Source of the DNA: Streptomyces sp. NBC_01439 | GTDB lineage: Bacteria; Actinomycetota; Actinomycetes; Streptomycetales; Streptomycetaceae | NCBI RefSeq assembly: GCF_036227605.1 | Contig: NZ_CP109487.1 | Location: 1-64,000, forward strand | Reading direction: 5' to 3' | Length of the DNA stretch: 64,000 bases | Shown: positions 34,993 to 43,786 of the stretch, piece after piece | Numbering within the stretch: the first letter of the stretch is position 1 | How the letters are laid out: every line of letters starts with the position of its first letter | Program-made: the position numbers and the translations under genes | Notes under the pieces: model-generated | Told to the model about the DNA's origin: nothing | The model's database searches: none | Seen by the model: only the letters and a program-made list of their open reading frames with translations

Positions 34993-35763
34993 CTATCCGG
35001 CGAGGGCGAGATTATGCATTCGAGCGATGCCGAGCATGGCGTGGTGGACGCCGTCGCCTTTGAGGCGGCAGTCGCGGAGGATCTTCCAGGTCTTCATACG
35101 GGCGAAGACATGCTCGACCCGGGCTCGGACCTGCTTGTGGGACTTGTTGTGTTCCCCTTTCCAGTACGGGAGTTCGGTCTGGCCACGCTCACGGCGGTGC
35201 GGGATGACAAGTCCGGTGCCTAGGTAGCCGCCGTCGGCGATCGTGAGGGTCTTGCCGACTGAGGCTTTGGCGCCGGACTCCTCCCATGCCTTGCAGTCGT
35301 TGCGGTTGCCGGCGAGCGGTCGGCCGACCACGACGATCAGGCGGGTGTCGGCATCGATGACGACCTGGTGGTTGGTGGAGTAGCGATAGTCCTTGGATTG
35401 GGCGGCGATGGTGTGGTCGCGGGTGGGGACCAGGGTTCCGTCCACGATGAGCACAGTGTCCTTGGCGAACCGATCTCGAGGCTGGAGCGCGAGCATCGGC
35501 CCGAGGTGATCGATGATGCGGTCCGCCGCCGATTTGGACACCCCGAACAGCGGGGCGAGCTGGCGCATGGTCAGGTTCGTGCGCCAGTAAGCCGCGACGA
35601 GCAGTGCCCGGTCCTCCAGCGGAAGACTCCACGGCCGACCCTTGCGGACCGCATCCGCGCCCTCGCGCCGCAGCACCGTCACGAGCTTGCCGAAGTTGCG
35701 AGGGCTCAGCCCGGTGAACGGGGCTATCCAGGACGGCTCCGACGCCGTGATCACACCAGACAC
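34993..35763 (-). CDS. IS5-family transposase (DDE_Tnp_4 type)
   Basis: Transposase of 256 residues. An N-terminal HTH (TMRQLAPLFGVSKSAADRII) is followed by the catalytic DDE triad: VLIVDGTLVPT (first Asp), LTIADGGYLGTG (second Asp) and RARVEHVFARMK (Glu). The middle contains NHQVVIDADTRLI. It runs leftward with its stop 66 bp from the left end of the element. The frame is intact, so the element may still move. Confidence 0.92.
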   Translation of the reverse strand: MSGVITASEPSWIAPFTGLSPRNFGKLVTVLRREGADAVRKGRPWSLPLEDRALLVAAYWRTNLTMRQLAPLFGVSKSAADRIIDHLGPMLALQPRDRFAKDTVLIVDGTLVPTRDHTIAAQSKDYRYSTNHQVVIDADTRLIVVVGRPLAGNRNDCKAWEESGAKASVGKTLTIADGGYLGTGLVIPHRRERGQTELPYWKGEHNKSHKQVRARVEHVFARMKTWKILRDCRLKGDGVHHAMLGIARMHNLALAG

Positions 35764-35902
35764 CGCGAGATCATCTCATCCTCCTTTGCCCGGAGCCGGG
35801 CGATCGCGGCCACTGTGCCGCGGCGAATCATGCTGTCCGGCCCTGCGTTCGCTCGTATGCACGGAGCCATCCGGGCTCGGCCGGTCTGGAACGACGAGCC
35901 CA

Positions 35903-36424
35903 TCAGGCAGGTCGGCGACGCCGGTAGTAGGCCCAGGCCAGGGCCAGCACGATCGGCCCCCACAGCATCGCTGGAGTGACGCAGACCCGGGCCAGAGCCA
36001 TCCACCATCCATTGCTGTACCCCACCTCGGGCAAGACGCCCGCCCAGGCAAGCGGGAAGAGGCCGAACATCGCCACCAGCGCCAGGCCTCCCAGGACCGC
36101 CGGGATCACCGCTACGAGCGGCGCCACGCGCCGGCCGCCGATGAACGGCACCCAGCGCGGCACCACCTCGCCCCACCCGCTCACCAGGCCGGTACAGAGC
36201 AGTGCCAGTGCCTCGGTGAGCACGCTCAACCCGAACACGTAGGCCGGGGCCCACCACGGCATGGGCGGTGCCGACGGATCTACCGTTCCCATCGAGAAGT
36301 CGAAGGCGAACGGCAGCCGCCACAGGCAGTGCGGCAGCACGACGAACGGAAGGGCCTTCGCGAACCGGAGTGCCCAACGCGGAACCGGACGCTCGGTGTC
36401 ACCCAGAGCAAGGTTGATCGGCAT
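35903..36424 (-). CDS. passenger four-TM membrane protein
   Basis: Hydrophobic 173-residue protein carried inside the IS5-type element. Four transmembrane segments (for example FVVLPHCLWRLPFAF and AVIPAVLGGLALVAMFGL) alternate with GWGEVVPRWVPFIGGRRV. The same family occurs at 61.6-62.1 kb, where ALLALGLVQPWGE and WVPFAGGR line up with ALLCTGLVSGWGE and WVPFIGGR here. Function unknown; the family looks typical of Streptomyces membrane proteins of unknown role. Confidence 0.65.
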   Translation of the reverse strand: MPINLALGDTERPVPRWALRFAKALPFVVLPHCLWRLPFAFDFSMGTVDPSAPPMPWWAPAYVFGLSVLTEALALLCTGLVSGWGEVVPRWVPFIGGRRVAPLVAVIPAVLGGLALVAMFGLFPLAWAGVLPEVGYSNGWWMALARVCVTPAMLWGPIVLALAWAYYRRRRPA

Positions 36425-36676
36425 GAATCCAACGTCGCCGAACCTCTGACGACAGGGCGTCGCCCGTGCGGATGATCACGATCCCCCATACGGGGGAGCC
36501 AGCTGCCGATCGCAGCGGCCGTTGATGGTCGCAAGACTCGGATCCCCCGTTCGGAGATCATTTGCGGGACAACCCTTAGGCCATAGCGGGGCCACGGCCT
36601 GCAAACCACATGCTCCGCGAATTGCAGGCTGGTACGCAGCCCAGCGGCACGGCCTGAGTAGCCATCGGGTCGGCGA

Positions 36677-37979
36677 ATGTACTCGGAATGGATAGGGCGT
36701 CGGGTGGCTCGTATACCCAAGGAATCCGGAAACCTCCCGGGAGATACGACAAGTTTCGTCGGGCGAAAGCACGACGTGGCACGGTCTCGGCAGCTGCAGG
36801 GCCGAACAAGGCTGTTGACCCTGACCGGACCTGGCGGGATGGGAAAGAGCCGGCTTGCCCTGCGCGTGGCGGCGCAAGTGCGCCGTTCCTTCCCTGACGG
36901 GGCATGGCTGGCGGACCTGGCAGCAGTGGAGAAGGAGGAGCTGCTCGAACACGCCGTGCTCGCTGCGCTCGAACCGGGCCACGACATGGGGCAGCATCCG
37001 CTGGCCGCCCTCACCGATTTCCTGCAGGGCAAGCGGCTCCTGCTGGTGCTCGACAACTGTGAGCACCTGTTGCACGGCTGTGCGCTGCTGGTCCACGCAT
37101 TGCTGGCTTCAGCCCCGGGCCTGCAGGTGCTCGCCACCAGCCGGCAATCCCTGGGCGTGGCCGGAGAGCACCTGCTGACGGTATCCCCTCTGTCTGCTCC
37201 GCATCCGGACGATCCCGGGCAGGTCACAGCGGCTGGCCAGAGTGAGGCGCTGCGGCTGTTCGCGGACCGGGCAGCTGCCACTCTGGGCGAGCACGCGCTG
37301 TCTGAGTTGGGCAGGGCGGCTGCTCTGATCTGTCATCGTCTTGACGGGATTCCCCTGGCTGTCGAGCTGGCTGCCGCTCGTATGCGGGTGCTGACGTGCG
37401 AGCAGATCCTGGACCGGCTGGATGACCGGTTCGCGTTGCTGACGGGTGGAAGCAAGGCCGCACCGGCTCGTCAGCAGACCATGCGCGCAGCGGTCGATTG
37501 GAGTTATGACCTGTGTGGGCCGCAGGAGCAGCTGCTGTGGGGCCCGTTTGTCCGTCTTCCCCGGCAGTTTCGACCTTGAGGCGGTGGAGACGGTGTGTAC
37601 CGCCGAGGGTCTCACCGCGAAAGAGGCGTTGGATGCCGTGACAGGCCTGGTGGACAAGTCGGTCCTGAACCGGGAGGACGATCACCTGTGCGCGCTACCG
37701 GATGCTTGAGACACTGCGTCAGTACGGTCGCGAAAGGCTTGGCGAGCGGGGTGAGGTAGAGGGGGTACGTCGCCGCCATCGCGACCGTTACCGGAGCCAG
37801 GTCCTACTCGCCGAGGCCGAGTGGTTCACCGGGAGGCAGACCGAGTGGTTCGCCCGCCTCCGCCAAGAGCGGGCGAACCTGCGCACCGCCCTCGACTTTT
37901 GCCTGTCCCATACCGGTGAGGCCCGTGCAGGGCTGGAGATGGTGTCGGCGACGGCTGAACTCGGACCCTCTGACGGCGT
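36677..37979 (+). pseudogene. 5' part of NB-ARC/LuxR regulator gene, frameshifted and IS-split
   Basis: Encodes the ATPase part of a large regulator: Walker A (TGPGGMGKSRL), LLLVLDNCEHLL, ATSRQSLGVAGE and GIPLAVELAAARM, the NB-ARC series. One extra G near 37545 shifts LLWARLSVFPGSFD out of frame and one missing base near 37693 shifts HLCRYRMLETLRQYG back. The reading then ends at the IS21 element. The same gene resumes after the element at 40191. Two breaks plus an insertion make function unlikely. Confidence 0.8.
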
Positions 37980-38047
37980 ATCAAAAGTGACCCACTTGGT
38001 GATCTTCATCTGACTCTGACCTTGGTGATCAAGGTCAGGAGGGAAGG

Positions 38048-39295
38048 GTGATCCTCGTGGAGGACTGGGCAGAGATCCGCCGGCTGCATCGGGCCGAGCG
38101 GATGCCGATCCGGGCAATCGCCCGGCATCTGGGGATCTCGAGGAACACGGTCAAGCGGGCTCTGGCCACGGACCGGCCACCGAAGTACGAGCGTGCGGTG
38201 AAGGGCTCGGCGGTCGACGCGGTCGAGGTGCAGATCCGTGAGCTTCTGCGGGAGACCCCGACGATGCCGGCGACGGTGATCGCGGAGCGGATCGGCTGGG
38301 ACCGCGGGATGACGATCCTCAAAGACCGGGTGCGCGAGCTCCGGCCGGCCTATGTTCCGGTCGACCCGGTCTCGCGGACGGTTTATCGGCCCGGCGAGCT
38401 GGCCCAGTGCGACCTGTGGTTTCCCGAGGCGGACATTCCGCTGGGCTATGGGCAGTGCGGGCGGATGCCGGTGCTGGTGATGGTCTCCGGCTACTCGCGG
38501 GTGATCACCGCGAGGATGCTGCCCTCGAGGCGGACCGGGGACCTGATCGACGGGCACTGGCGGCTGCTGACCGAGTGGGGTGCGGTGCCCAAGACGCTGG
38601 TCTGGGACAACGAGGCCGGCGTCGGCCGCGGCCGCCCGACCTCCGAGTTCGCCGCGTTCGCGGGCCTGCTCGCCACGAAGATCTACTTGTGCCGACCTCG
38701 CGATCCAGAAGCGAAGGGCCTGGTCGAGAGGGCGAACGGCTACCTGGAGACCTCGTTCCTGCCCGGCCGCCACTTCAGCGGCCCGGACGATTTCAACAGC
38801 CAGCTGACGGCCTGGCTGAAGGTCGCCAACCGCAGGATCCACCGCACCCTCGGCGCCCGCCCGGCCGACCGATGGGAAGCCGACCGGGCCCAGATGCTGA
38901 CCCTCCCGGCCGCCGACCCGCCGACCTGGTGGCGGTTCCAGGTCCGCCTCGGCCGCGACCACTACGTCCGCGTCGACACCTGCGACTACTCCGTCGACCC
39001 GGCCGCGATCGGCCACCAGGTCACCGTCCTGTCCGACAACGAAAAGGTGATCGTCCTGGCCGCGGGCGGGGAGATCGTCGCAGAACACACCCGCTGCTGG
39101 GCCCGCCACCAGACCATCACCGACCCCCAGCACGCCGAAACCGGCCGGATCATGCGCCGAGAACACCACCACCAGCGGCCCACCGGTCACATCCGGTCCG
39201 TCGATTCCGGCCCGCTGGTCGAAGTCGAACAACGCGAGCTTGGCACCTACGACCGTCTGTTCACCGTGATCGACGGTGGAAGAGAGGTGATCTGA
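38048..39295 (+). CDS. istA: IS21 transposase IstA
   Basis: Transposase of 415 residues. An N-terminal HTH (RAIARHLGISRNTVKRAL) is followed by the integrase core with a DDE triad: LAQCDLWFPEADI, LVWDNEAGVG and DPEAKGLVERANGYLE. It joins the element to target DNA, aided by IstB. GTG at 38048. The stop lies one base before the istB start, so the two are coupled. Frame intact. Confidence 0.95.
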   Translation: MILVEDWAEIRRLHRAERMPIRAIARHLGISRNTVKRALATDRPPKYERAVKGSAVDAVEVQIRELLRETPTMPATVIAERIGWDRGMTILKDRVRELRPAYVPVDPVSRTVYRPGELAQCDLWFPEADIPLGYGQCGRMPVLVMVSGYSRVITARMLPSRRTGDLIDGHWRLLTEWGAVPKTLVWDNEAGVGRGRPTSEFAAFAGLLATKIYLCRPRDPEAKGLVERANGYLETSFLPGRHFSGPDDFNSQLTAWLKVANRRIHRTLGARPADRWEADRAQMLTLPAADPPTWWRFQVRLGRDHYVRVDTCDYSVDPAAIGHQVTVLSDNEKVIVLAAGGEIVAEHTRCWARHQTITDPQHAETGRIMRREHHHQRPTGHIRSVDSGPLVEVEQRELGTYDRLFTVIDGGREVI

Positions 39296-39296
39296 C

Positions 39297-40139
39297 ATGC
39301 CCCGCACCACCATCGCCGACACCACCGAGGACACCACCGCCGCTTCGGCTGGAGTGAACCGGCGGACCGGGCAGCAGACCGCCTCCGACCTGGCCTTCCT
39401 CGCCCGCGCGATGAAAGCCCCCGCACTCTTGGATGCCGCGGGCCGACTGGAGGAACGGGCCCGCAAGGAATCCTGGACCCACACCGAATACCTCGTCGCC
39501 TGCCTCCAGCGGGAGGTATCCGCCCGGGAATCCCACGGCGGCGAAGCGAGAGTACGGGCGGCGCGTTTCCCCGCGGTCAAGACCCTGGAGGAACTCGATG
39601 TCACCCACCTGCGCGGCCTGACGCGCCAGCAGCTGGCGCATCTGGGCACGCTGGACTTCATCGCGGGCAAGGAGAACGTCGTCTTCCTCGGCCCGCCCGG
39701 CACCGGCAAGACCCACCTGGCCACCGGACTTGCGGTCCGGGCCTGCCAGGCCGGTCACCGCGTCGCGTTCGCCACCGCGGCCGAGTGGGTCGACCGCCTG
39801 GCCGATGCCCACCACACCGGCCGCCTGGCCGACGAACTCACCCGACTCGGACGCTATCCGCTGATCGTGGTGGACGAGGTGGGATACATCCCCTTCGAGG
39901 CCGAAGCCGCGAATCTGTTCTTCCAGCTCGTCTCGAACAGATACGAACGCGCGTCCGTGATCGTCACCAGCAACAAGCCCTTCGGACGCTGGGGAGAAGT
40001 CTTCGGCGACGAGACTGTCGCCGCCGCCATGATCGACCGCCTCGTCCACCACGCCGAGGTCCACTCCCTCAAGGGAGACTCCTACCGCATGAAAGGACGA
40101 GAACTCGGCCGCGTTCCCACCGTCAACGACAACGACTGA
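39297..40139 (+). CDS. istB: IS21 helper ATPase IstB
   Basis: AAA+ ATPase of 280 residues that selects target DNA and stimulates IstA. Walker A is GPPGTGKTHLATGL (about residue 131), Walker B LIVVDEVGYIPF, followed by a sensor region VIVTSNKPFGRWGE and the characteristic LVHHAEVHSLKGDSYRM near the end. Length and motifs are standard for IstB. Frame intact. Confidence 0.95.
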   Translation: MPRTTIADTTEDTTAASAGVNRRTGQQTASDLAFLARAMKAPALLDAAGRLEERARKESWTHTEYLVACLQREVSARESHGGEARVRAARFPAVKTLEELDVTHLRGLTRQQLAHLGTLDFIAGKENVVFLGPPGTGKTHLATGLAVRACQAGHRVAFATAAEWVDRLADAHHTGRLADELTRLGRYPLIVVDEVGYIPFEAEAANLFFQLVSNRYERASVIVTSNKPFGRWGEVFGDETVAAAMIDRLVHHAEVHSLKGDSYRMKGRELGRVPTVNDND

Positions 40140-40190
40140 ACCGACACCAGCGGGTCACTTTTCAACCGGCCAAACTGGTCCACTTTTCAG

Positions 40191-41277
40191 CCGACGCCGA
40201 CAGATGGGCGGAGGCCTGTGGAGCCACCGGCTGGGTTCGGGGAGTCTGGAGGAGGAGCGCCACTGGCTGGCCCGGAATCTGGCATCGGACCGTACGCCGA
40301 GCCCGGCGAGGGTGAAAGCCCTGTGGGCCGACGGGTGGCTGGCTCTGCTGCGCGGAGACATCGCGTCGGCGCATGCCCGGCTGGCGGAGTGCCACACGCT
40401 GGCCGATTCGCTCGGCGATCTGCTGGTGAAGGCGCACGCCGCGCAGTTCGAAGGCCTGATCGCCCTGTTCCAGGATGACTTCGCGCGTGCAGTGCCCCTT
40501 CTCGACTCGGCTCTTCAGCAGTATCGGGCTCACGGCGACCCGGGCGACACCTGGTCGACGCTGTTCCTCCTCGGCCTGTCCTGCTGCCTGTCCGCAGAGC
40601 CGCGTACTGCCGCCCTCTGCGAAGAGGGCCTGGCTCTGTGCGAGACGCACGATGCTCAGTGGTCCCGCGCCTTCTCACTGTGGATCTCAGGGCTTCGTCT
40701 CTGGCTGACAGGCAACGTTGAGCGGGCTGTCAGTGCTCTCCGGGAGGGGCTGGGTATCGCACGTGCTACAGACAACCGTCTGGCCTTGGCTCAGTGCCTG
40801 GAGGTGCTGGCGTGGGCCCGGGCTGGTGATGGGCACCGTGAGGAAGGCGCCGAGCTTCTGGGGGCGGCTCAGAACGTCTGGCATCAGGTAGGCGCCACTC
40901 TTCCCGGAGTCGGGCGGCTATTGCATCACCGCACCGAATGCGAGGACCTGCTTCTGCAGGCACTGGGCCGTGCCCGCTTCACCGTCCGGGTTCGGGTGGG
41001 AGCCGCCTTCACCACGGAACAGGCTGTCGCCCGTGCCCTTGGCCGGCCAGTACCCGGTCCTGGTGCGGCCCAAGCGTCGGCCTCGCCCCTCACTCCGCGG
41101 GAAACGGCCGTTGCCAAGCTAGTCGCGCAAGGGCTGGCGGACAAGCAGATAGCCGCTCAGCTGGTCATCTCCCATCGCACGGCACAGGGGCATGTCCAGC
41201 GAGCCCTGGCCAAGCTCGGGTTCACCTCCCGCACCCAGATTGCTGTCTGGGTCCGGGAGCAGATGCCACGCACCTGA
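40191..41277 (+). pseudogene. 3' part of the IS-split NB-ARC/LuxR regulator
   Basis: Continues the regulator broken by IS21: SLEEERHWLARNLASD, TPR-like helices, then a C-terminal LuxR HTH (LTPRETAVAKLVAQGLADKQ, IAAQLVISHRTAQGHVQRAL). It has no start of its own before 40204 and no promoter is evident, although an outward promoter in the IS could give a truncated TPR-HTH protein. Downstream, 41278-41869 holds no supportable gene; it contains a short repeat at 41406-41450. Confidence 0.75.
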
Positions 41278-41405
41278 CCCCGCACCATCGAACGCAGTCG
41301 GGGATCCGCTGACCCTCTCAAAAGGGGCCAGCCAGACCGCGGGCAGGCAGGTGTCCCGGCATTGGCGACGCGTCACGGTCGTTTCCTGGTCGGGCGGCAC
41401 GGCCG

Positions 41406-41450
41406 TGTGTCCACCAGGGTTCCGGCAGCCGGTTTGGACAGGCAGTTGCA
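41406..41450. repeat. non-coding repeat, left copy
   Basis: A stretch of about 45 bp (GTGTCCACCAGGGTTCCGG, then GTTTGGACAGGCAGTTGCAC) recurs with changes at 42755-42808 (CGTCCACCACGGTTCCGG, then CAAGGCAATTGCACGGG). The two flank the Excalibur gene in the same orientation. No coding frame explains the conservation. Confidence 0.4.
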
Positions 41451-41869
41451 CGGGCCGGCCGGCACGTGGCGCGGGCGAGCTCGCCGTCGAGGAAGTACCG
41501 CTCGAGCAGGTGGCCACCGCACTCGGCAGCAGCGAGACCGGTACGCCTCCCGCCGCGCAACCGTCCAGGCGGAAGCCCCGGCTGGCGGGGGTCCCGTTCG
41601 AATGGTGTGGTACTCACTGCGGGCCGAACGCTCCGACACGGGTCGGCAGTCCGGCTGGCGAGTGCGGTGTCCTTCGGGAATTACTCGGTGCTGTCCGGTG
41701 ACCAGGGGCGGGTGGAGACGTTGACCTGGTGTATCCCTGCGTGCCTATGCCGTGCGGCGTGGGGGTGTCCCGGCCCCTGGGCGGGGCTGATCGTGGCGCT
41801 GCCCGGTGGTCGGTGGTCGTTCACCTTCCCGTGACTCGCCCTTCCTTCGTGCTTTCAGTCTGGAGACGC

Positions 41870-42553
41870 GTGTACCCACCCTCTGACACCAGCCTGTCTT
41901 CGCCCGTTCCGGGCCGCCGTTGGCATCCCGCGTTGGCGGTTCCTGCCGTGGTCGTCGCGACGCTGGTCATTCCCCCGCTCGGCGCCGCGCTGGCGTTCAT
42001 GGCGCGTTGGGACAAGGCCGGCAGGGCGGTGACGGTCGTGTTGGCGTCGGTCTGGTTCGGAGTGCTGCTGGTGGCCGGTGCCAATCCGAAACCCGCTGGC
42101 GTGGACGCCGAGCGGAAGCCTCAGGCGCAGCCGGTGGTCGTGGTCACGGTTACTGCCCCCGCCCCGGCGGCTTCCGCACCGATCTCCGCGTCGACTGCTC
42201 CGACGGCGCCCCCACCGGTGCTGCCGCCAGCGGAGGTGCTGGCTCCTGTTGCGCCTGAGGGGGCAGCCGGTGCTGCCCGGCCGCCTCAGGGTGAGGGCGC
42301 GGCGGAGCCGGGGCGTCAGGCGGAGGCTGGTGACGGCAAGGCCAGGACTTCCGGCAGCGCTTCTGCCGTCGGCGGATCCTCATCCCGCACCGGTACCGGC
42401 GGAAGCAGTAGCTCGGGCTCCGAGGACGGGGGTTCGGTGTCGTACCGGAACTGCACCGCGGTCAGGCAGGCGGGGGCGGCTCCGATCCGGCGTGGCGATC
42501 CTGGCTTCGGGCCGCATCTCGACCGTGATGGTGACGGTGTCGCCTGCGAGTGA
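41870..42553 (+). CDS. Excalibur calcium-binding domain protein
   Basis: Exported or membrane protein of 227 residues from a GTG with GGAG just upstream. Two hydrophobic helices near the N-terminus (AVPAVVVATLVIPPLGAALA and TVVLASVWFGVLLVAG) are followed by an Ala/Pro then Gly/Ser-rich linker and a C-terminal Excalibur domain: YRNCTAVRQAGAAPIRRGDP, ending DRDGDGVACE, a calcium-binding DxDxDGxxCE motif. Excalibur domains occur in secreted nucleases and surface proteins; no nuclease domain is present here. Confidence 0.85.
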   Translation: MYPPSDTSLSSPVPGRRWHPALAVPAVVVATLVIPPLGAALAFMARWDKAGRAVTVVLASVWFGVLLVAGANPKPAGVDAERKPQAQPVVVVTVTAPAPAASAPISASTAPTAPPPVLPPAEVLAPVAPEGAAGAARPPQGEGAAEPGRQAEAGDGKARTSGSASAVGGSSSRTGTGGSSSSGSEDGGSVSYRNCTAVRQAGAAPIRRGDPGFGPHLDRDGDGVACE

Positions 42554-42585
42554 TCCCGTCGACGGGCACCCGGTTGGTTGCCCGG

Positions 42586-42627
42586 CGGGCCGGCAGCTAC
42601 GGCGCTGGTGGCGTAGCTGCCGGCCCG
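42586..42627. terminator. strong hairpin after the Excalibur gene
   Basis: Sixteen-bp stem (CGGGCCGGCAGCTACG and its exact complement) around a 10-base loop, 33 bp after the stop codon. It should end the Excalibur transcript. The rest of 42554-43099 shows no supportable gene. Confidence 0.7.
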
Positions 42628-42754
42628 GCTCCGGTTTGGCAGCCCGGTTCCGTTCTGGGTGATCATTTCGGCGGGTGAAGGCGTACGGCCACCCGCGTGA
42701 GGGGGCCGCTTCCCGTACGTGAGGGTCGCTGGCTGTCCGGATCGGGCAACCGGG

Positions 42755-42808
42755 CGCTGCGTCCACCACGGTTCCGGCGGCTGGTGTGAATCAACAAGGC
42801 AATTGCAC
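42755..42808. repeat. non-coding repeat, right copy
   Basis: Second copy of the element seen at 41406-41450, about 70% alike by eye, with CGTCCACCACGGTTCCGG as its best-kept part. It lies between the Excalibur terminator and the DauR-like regulator's promoter. Confidence 0.4.
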
Positions 42809-43099
42809 GGGGCAGCCGGATCGCACCGGCAAGATCACCCGAGTGATGCCGCCCCGGCCCGCGCACGCAGGGCATCGGACGCCGAGCGGGCAGCCCTGAC
42901 ATCAGCACCGGGGTGCGGTGTCAGGTGCCCTGTACCGAGGCCAGGCCAGCGGGGGCCGTCATGTGTCAGGACCAGGGGAAACCTGCCACCGGAAAGCTCT
43001 GGTGCATTTTCAGGGACGGGCCGTGCACCCGCCGTGCCGACGAGGCCTGCTTCGAGCGGCCCCACTTTCGGGCCCGCGGAAGCAATCCCCCCGCCGGCC

Positions 43100-43135
43100 T
43101 GGACACTATGTCCAGACTGGACGTACAGTTCAGAA
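43100..43135 (+). promoter_or_regulatory. promoter of the first amino-acid cluster, leaderless
   Basis: A -35 TGGACA (43100-43105), 18-bp spacer and -10 TACAGT (43124-43129) put the transcription start at about the A of the ATG at 43136, so the mRNA is probably leaderless; no ribosome site precedes that ATG. The promoter contains the palindrome TGGACA-CTA-TGTCCA, and the 28 bp from 43106 to 43133 resemble the sequence at 54030-54057 upstream of the second cluster. Confidence 0.55.
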
Positions 43136-43780
43136 ATGAGTGGAACAGAAGCGGACCACGACCCTCGTCTTCGGATGTGGGGACCGGTGTGCCAGGCCGT
43201 CGCATTGCTCCTCGGCCCGTATGCCGAGGTGGTCCTGCACGATCCGGAAACCGACCGGGTGCTGGAGATCTGGAACCCGATGACCACCCGCCGCCCGGGA
43301 GATCCTTCGCTGCTCGGCGAGCTGGACGCGCTCGCCCAGTCGGCTCAGGACGTGTACGGGCCGTACGAGAAGATGCTGGTGGACGGCCGGCGCCTGTCTT
43401 CGGTCAGCGCGGTTCTGCGGGATGCACAGGACCGGCCGTCGGCGGTCCTGTGCATCAATCTCGACCGCACTCCGCTGGAACAGGCCGCGGCGGTCCTGTC
43501 CGCCTTCGGCGCGCCGATCGTGCAGCGCCCCGAGCCCCTGTTCGAGGAGGACTGGTCCGAGCGCATCCAGTATGTGATCGGCTCCTACGTCCGCGCGTCG
43601 GGCCGCCCCGTCGAACGCATGACCCGCCAGGATCGCCTGGTCGTCCTCGGCCGCCTCGACGAGGCCCGGGTCTTCGCGGTGCGCCGCGCCACCCCGGTCG
43701 TCGCCGCGGCGCTGCAGGTGTCCCGTTCCACCGTTTACGGCCTGCTGGCCGAGCTCAGAGCACCCAGCGCAAAGGACTGA
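43136..43780 (+). CDS. DauR/YheO-type transcriptional regulator 1
   Basis: Protein of 214 residues with an N-terminal PAS-like YheO domain (ALLLGPYAEVVLHDPETDRV, then LCINLDRTPLEQAAAVL) and a C-terminal HTH (VAAALQVSRSTVYGLLAELR). Family members such as DauR sense an amino-acid-derived ligand and control catabolic genes. It is the first gene of a cluster with an aminotransferase 6 bp downstream. A second copy of the family is at 52784. ATG at 43136. Confidence 0.85.
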   Translation: MSGTEADHDPRLRMWGPVCQAVALLLGPYAEVVLHDPETDRVLEIWNPMTTRRPGDPSLLGELDALAQSAQDVYGPYEKMLVDGRRLSSVSAVLRDAQDRPSAVLCINLDRTPLEQAAAVLSAFGAPIVQRPEPLFEEDWSERIQYVIGSYVRASGRPVERMTRQDRLVVLGRLDEARVFAVRRATPVVAAALQVSRSTVYGLLAELRAPSAKD

Positions 43781-43786
43781 TGCACC

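Larger units (their letters stand above)
34927..36576. mobile_element. IS5-type insertion element with passenger gene
   Basis: Bounded by perfect inverted repeats: positions 34925-34952 and 36551-36578 are exact reverse complements (28 bp, including the flanking TA on each side, a likely TA target). Inside are an IS5-family transposase near the left end and a membrane-protein gene. At 1.65 kb it is about twice the usual size of a single-transposase element of this kind, so the passenger is extra; a compound of two ends from related copies is the alternative. Confidence 0.75.
37980..40190. mobile_element. IS21-family element
   Basis: About 2.2 kb carrying istA and istB. The ends share a repeated TCAAAAGTGACCCACT / TTGAAAAGTGACCCGC / CTGAAAAGTGGACCAG motif, several copies at each end being typical of IS21. 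Boundaries are estimated to within a few bases and no certain target duplication was found. It splits an NB-ARC/LuxR regulator gene. Confidence 0.85.

Noticed and set aside
35764..35790. Possible inner right end of the IS5-type element (GAGATCAT match)
   Set aside because: Only 8 bases agree with the terminal repeat, whereas the end at 36551-36578 is perfect over 28 bp.
38006..39724. 572-residue frame opposite istA
   Set aside because: Shadow of the transposase gene.
41605..41620. Fifth copy of the 17-bp palindrome (TACTCA present)
   Set aside because: The TGAGCA/TGAGTA half is missing at the required spacing.
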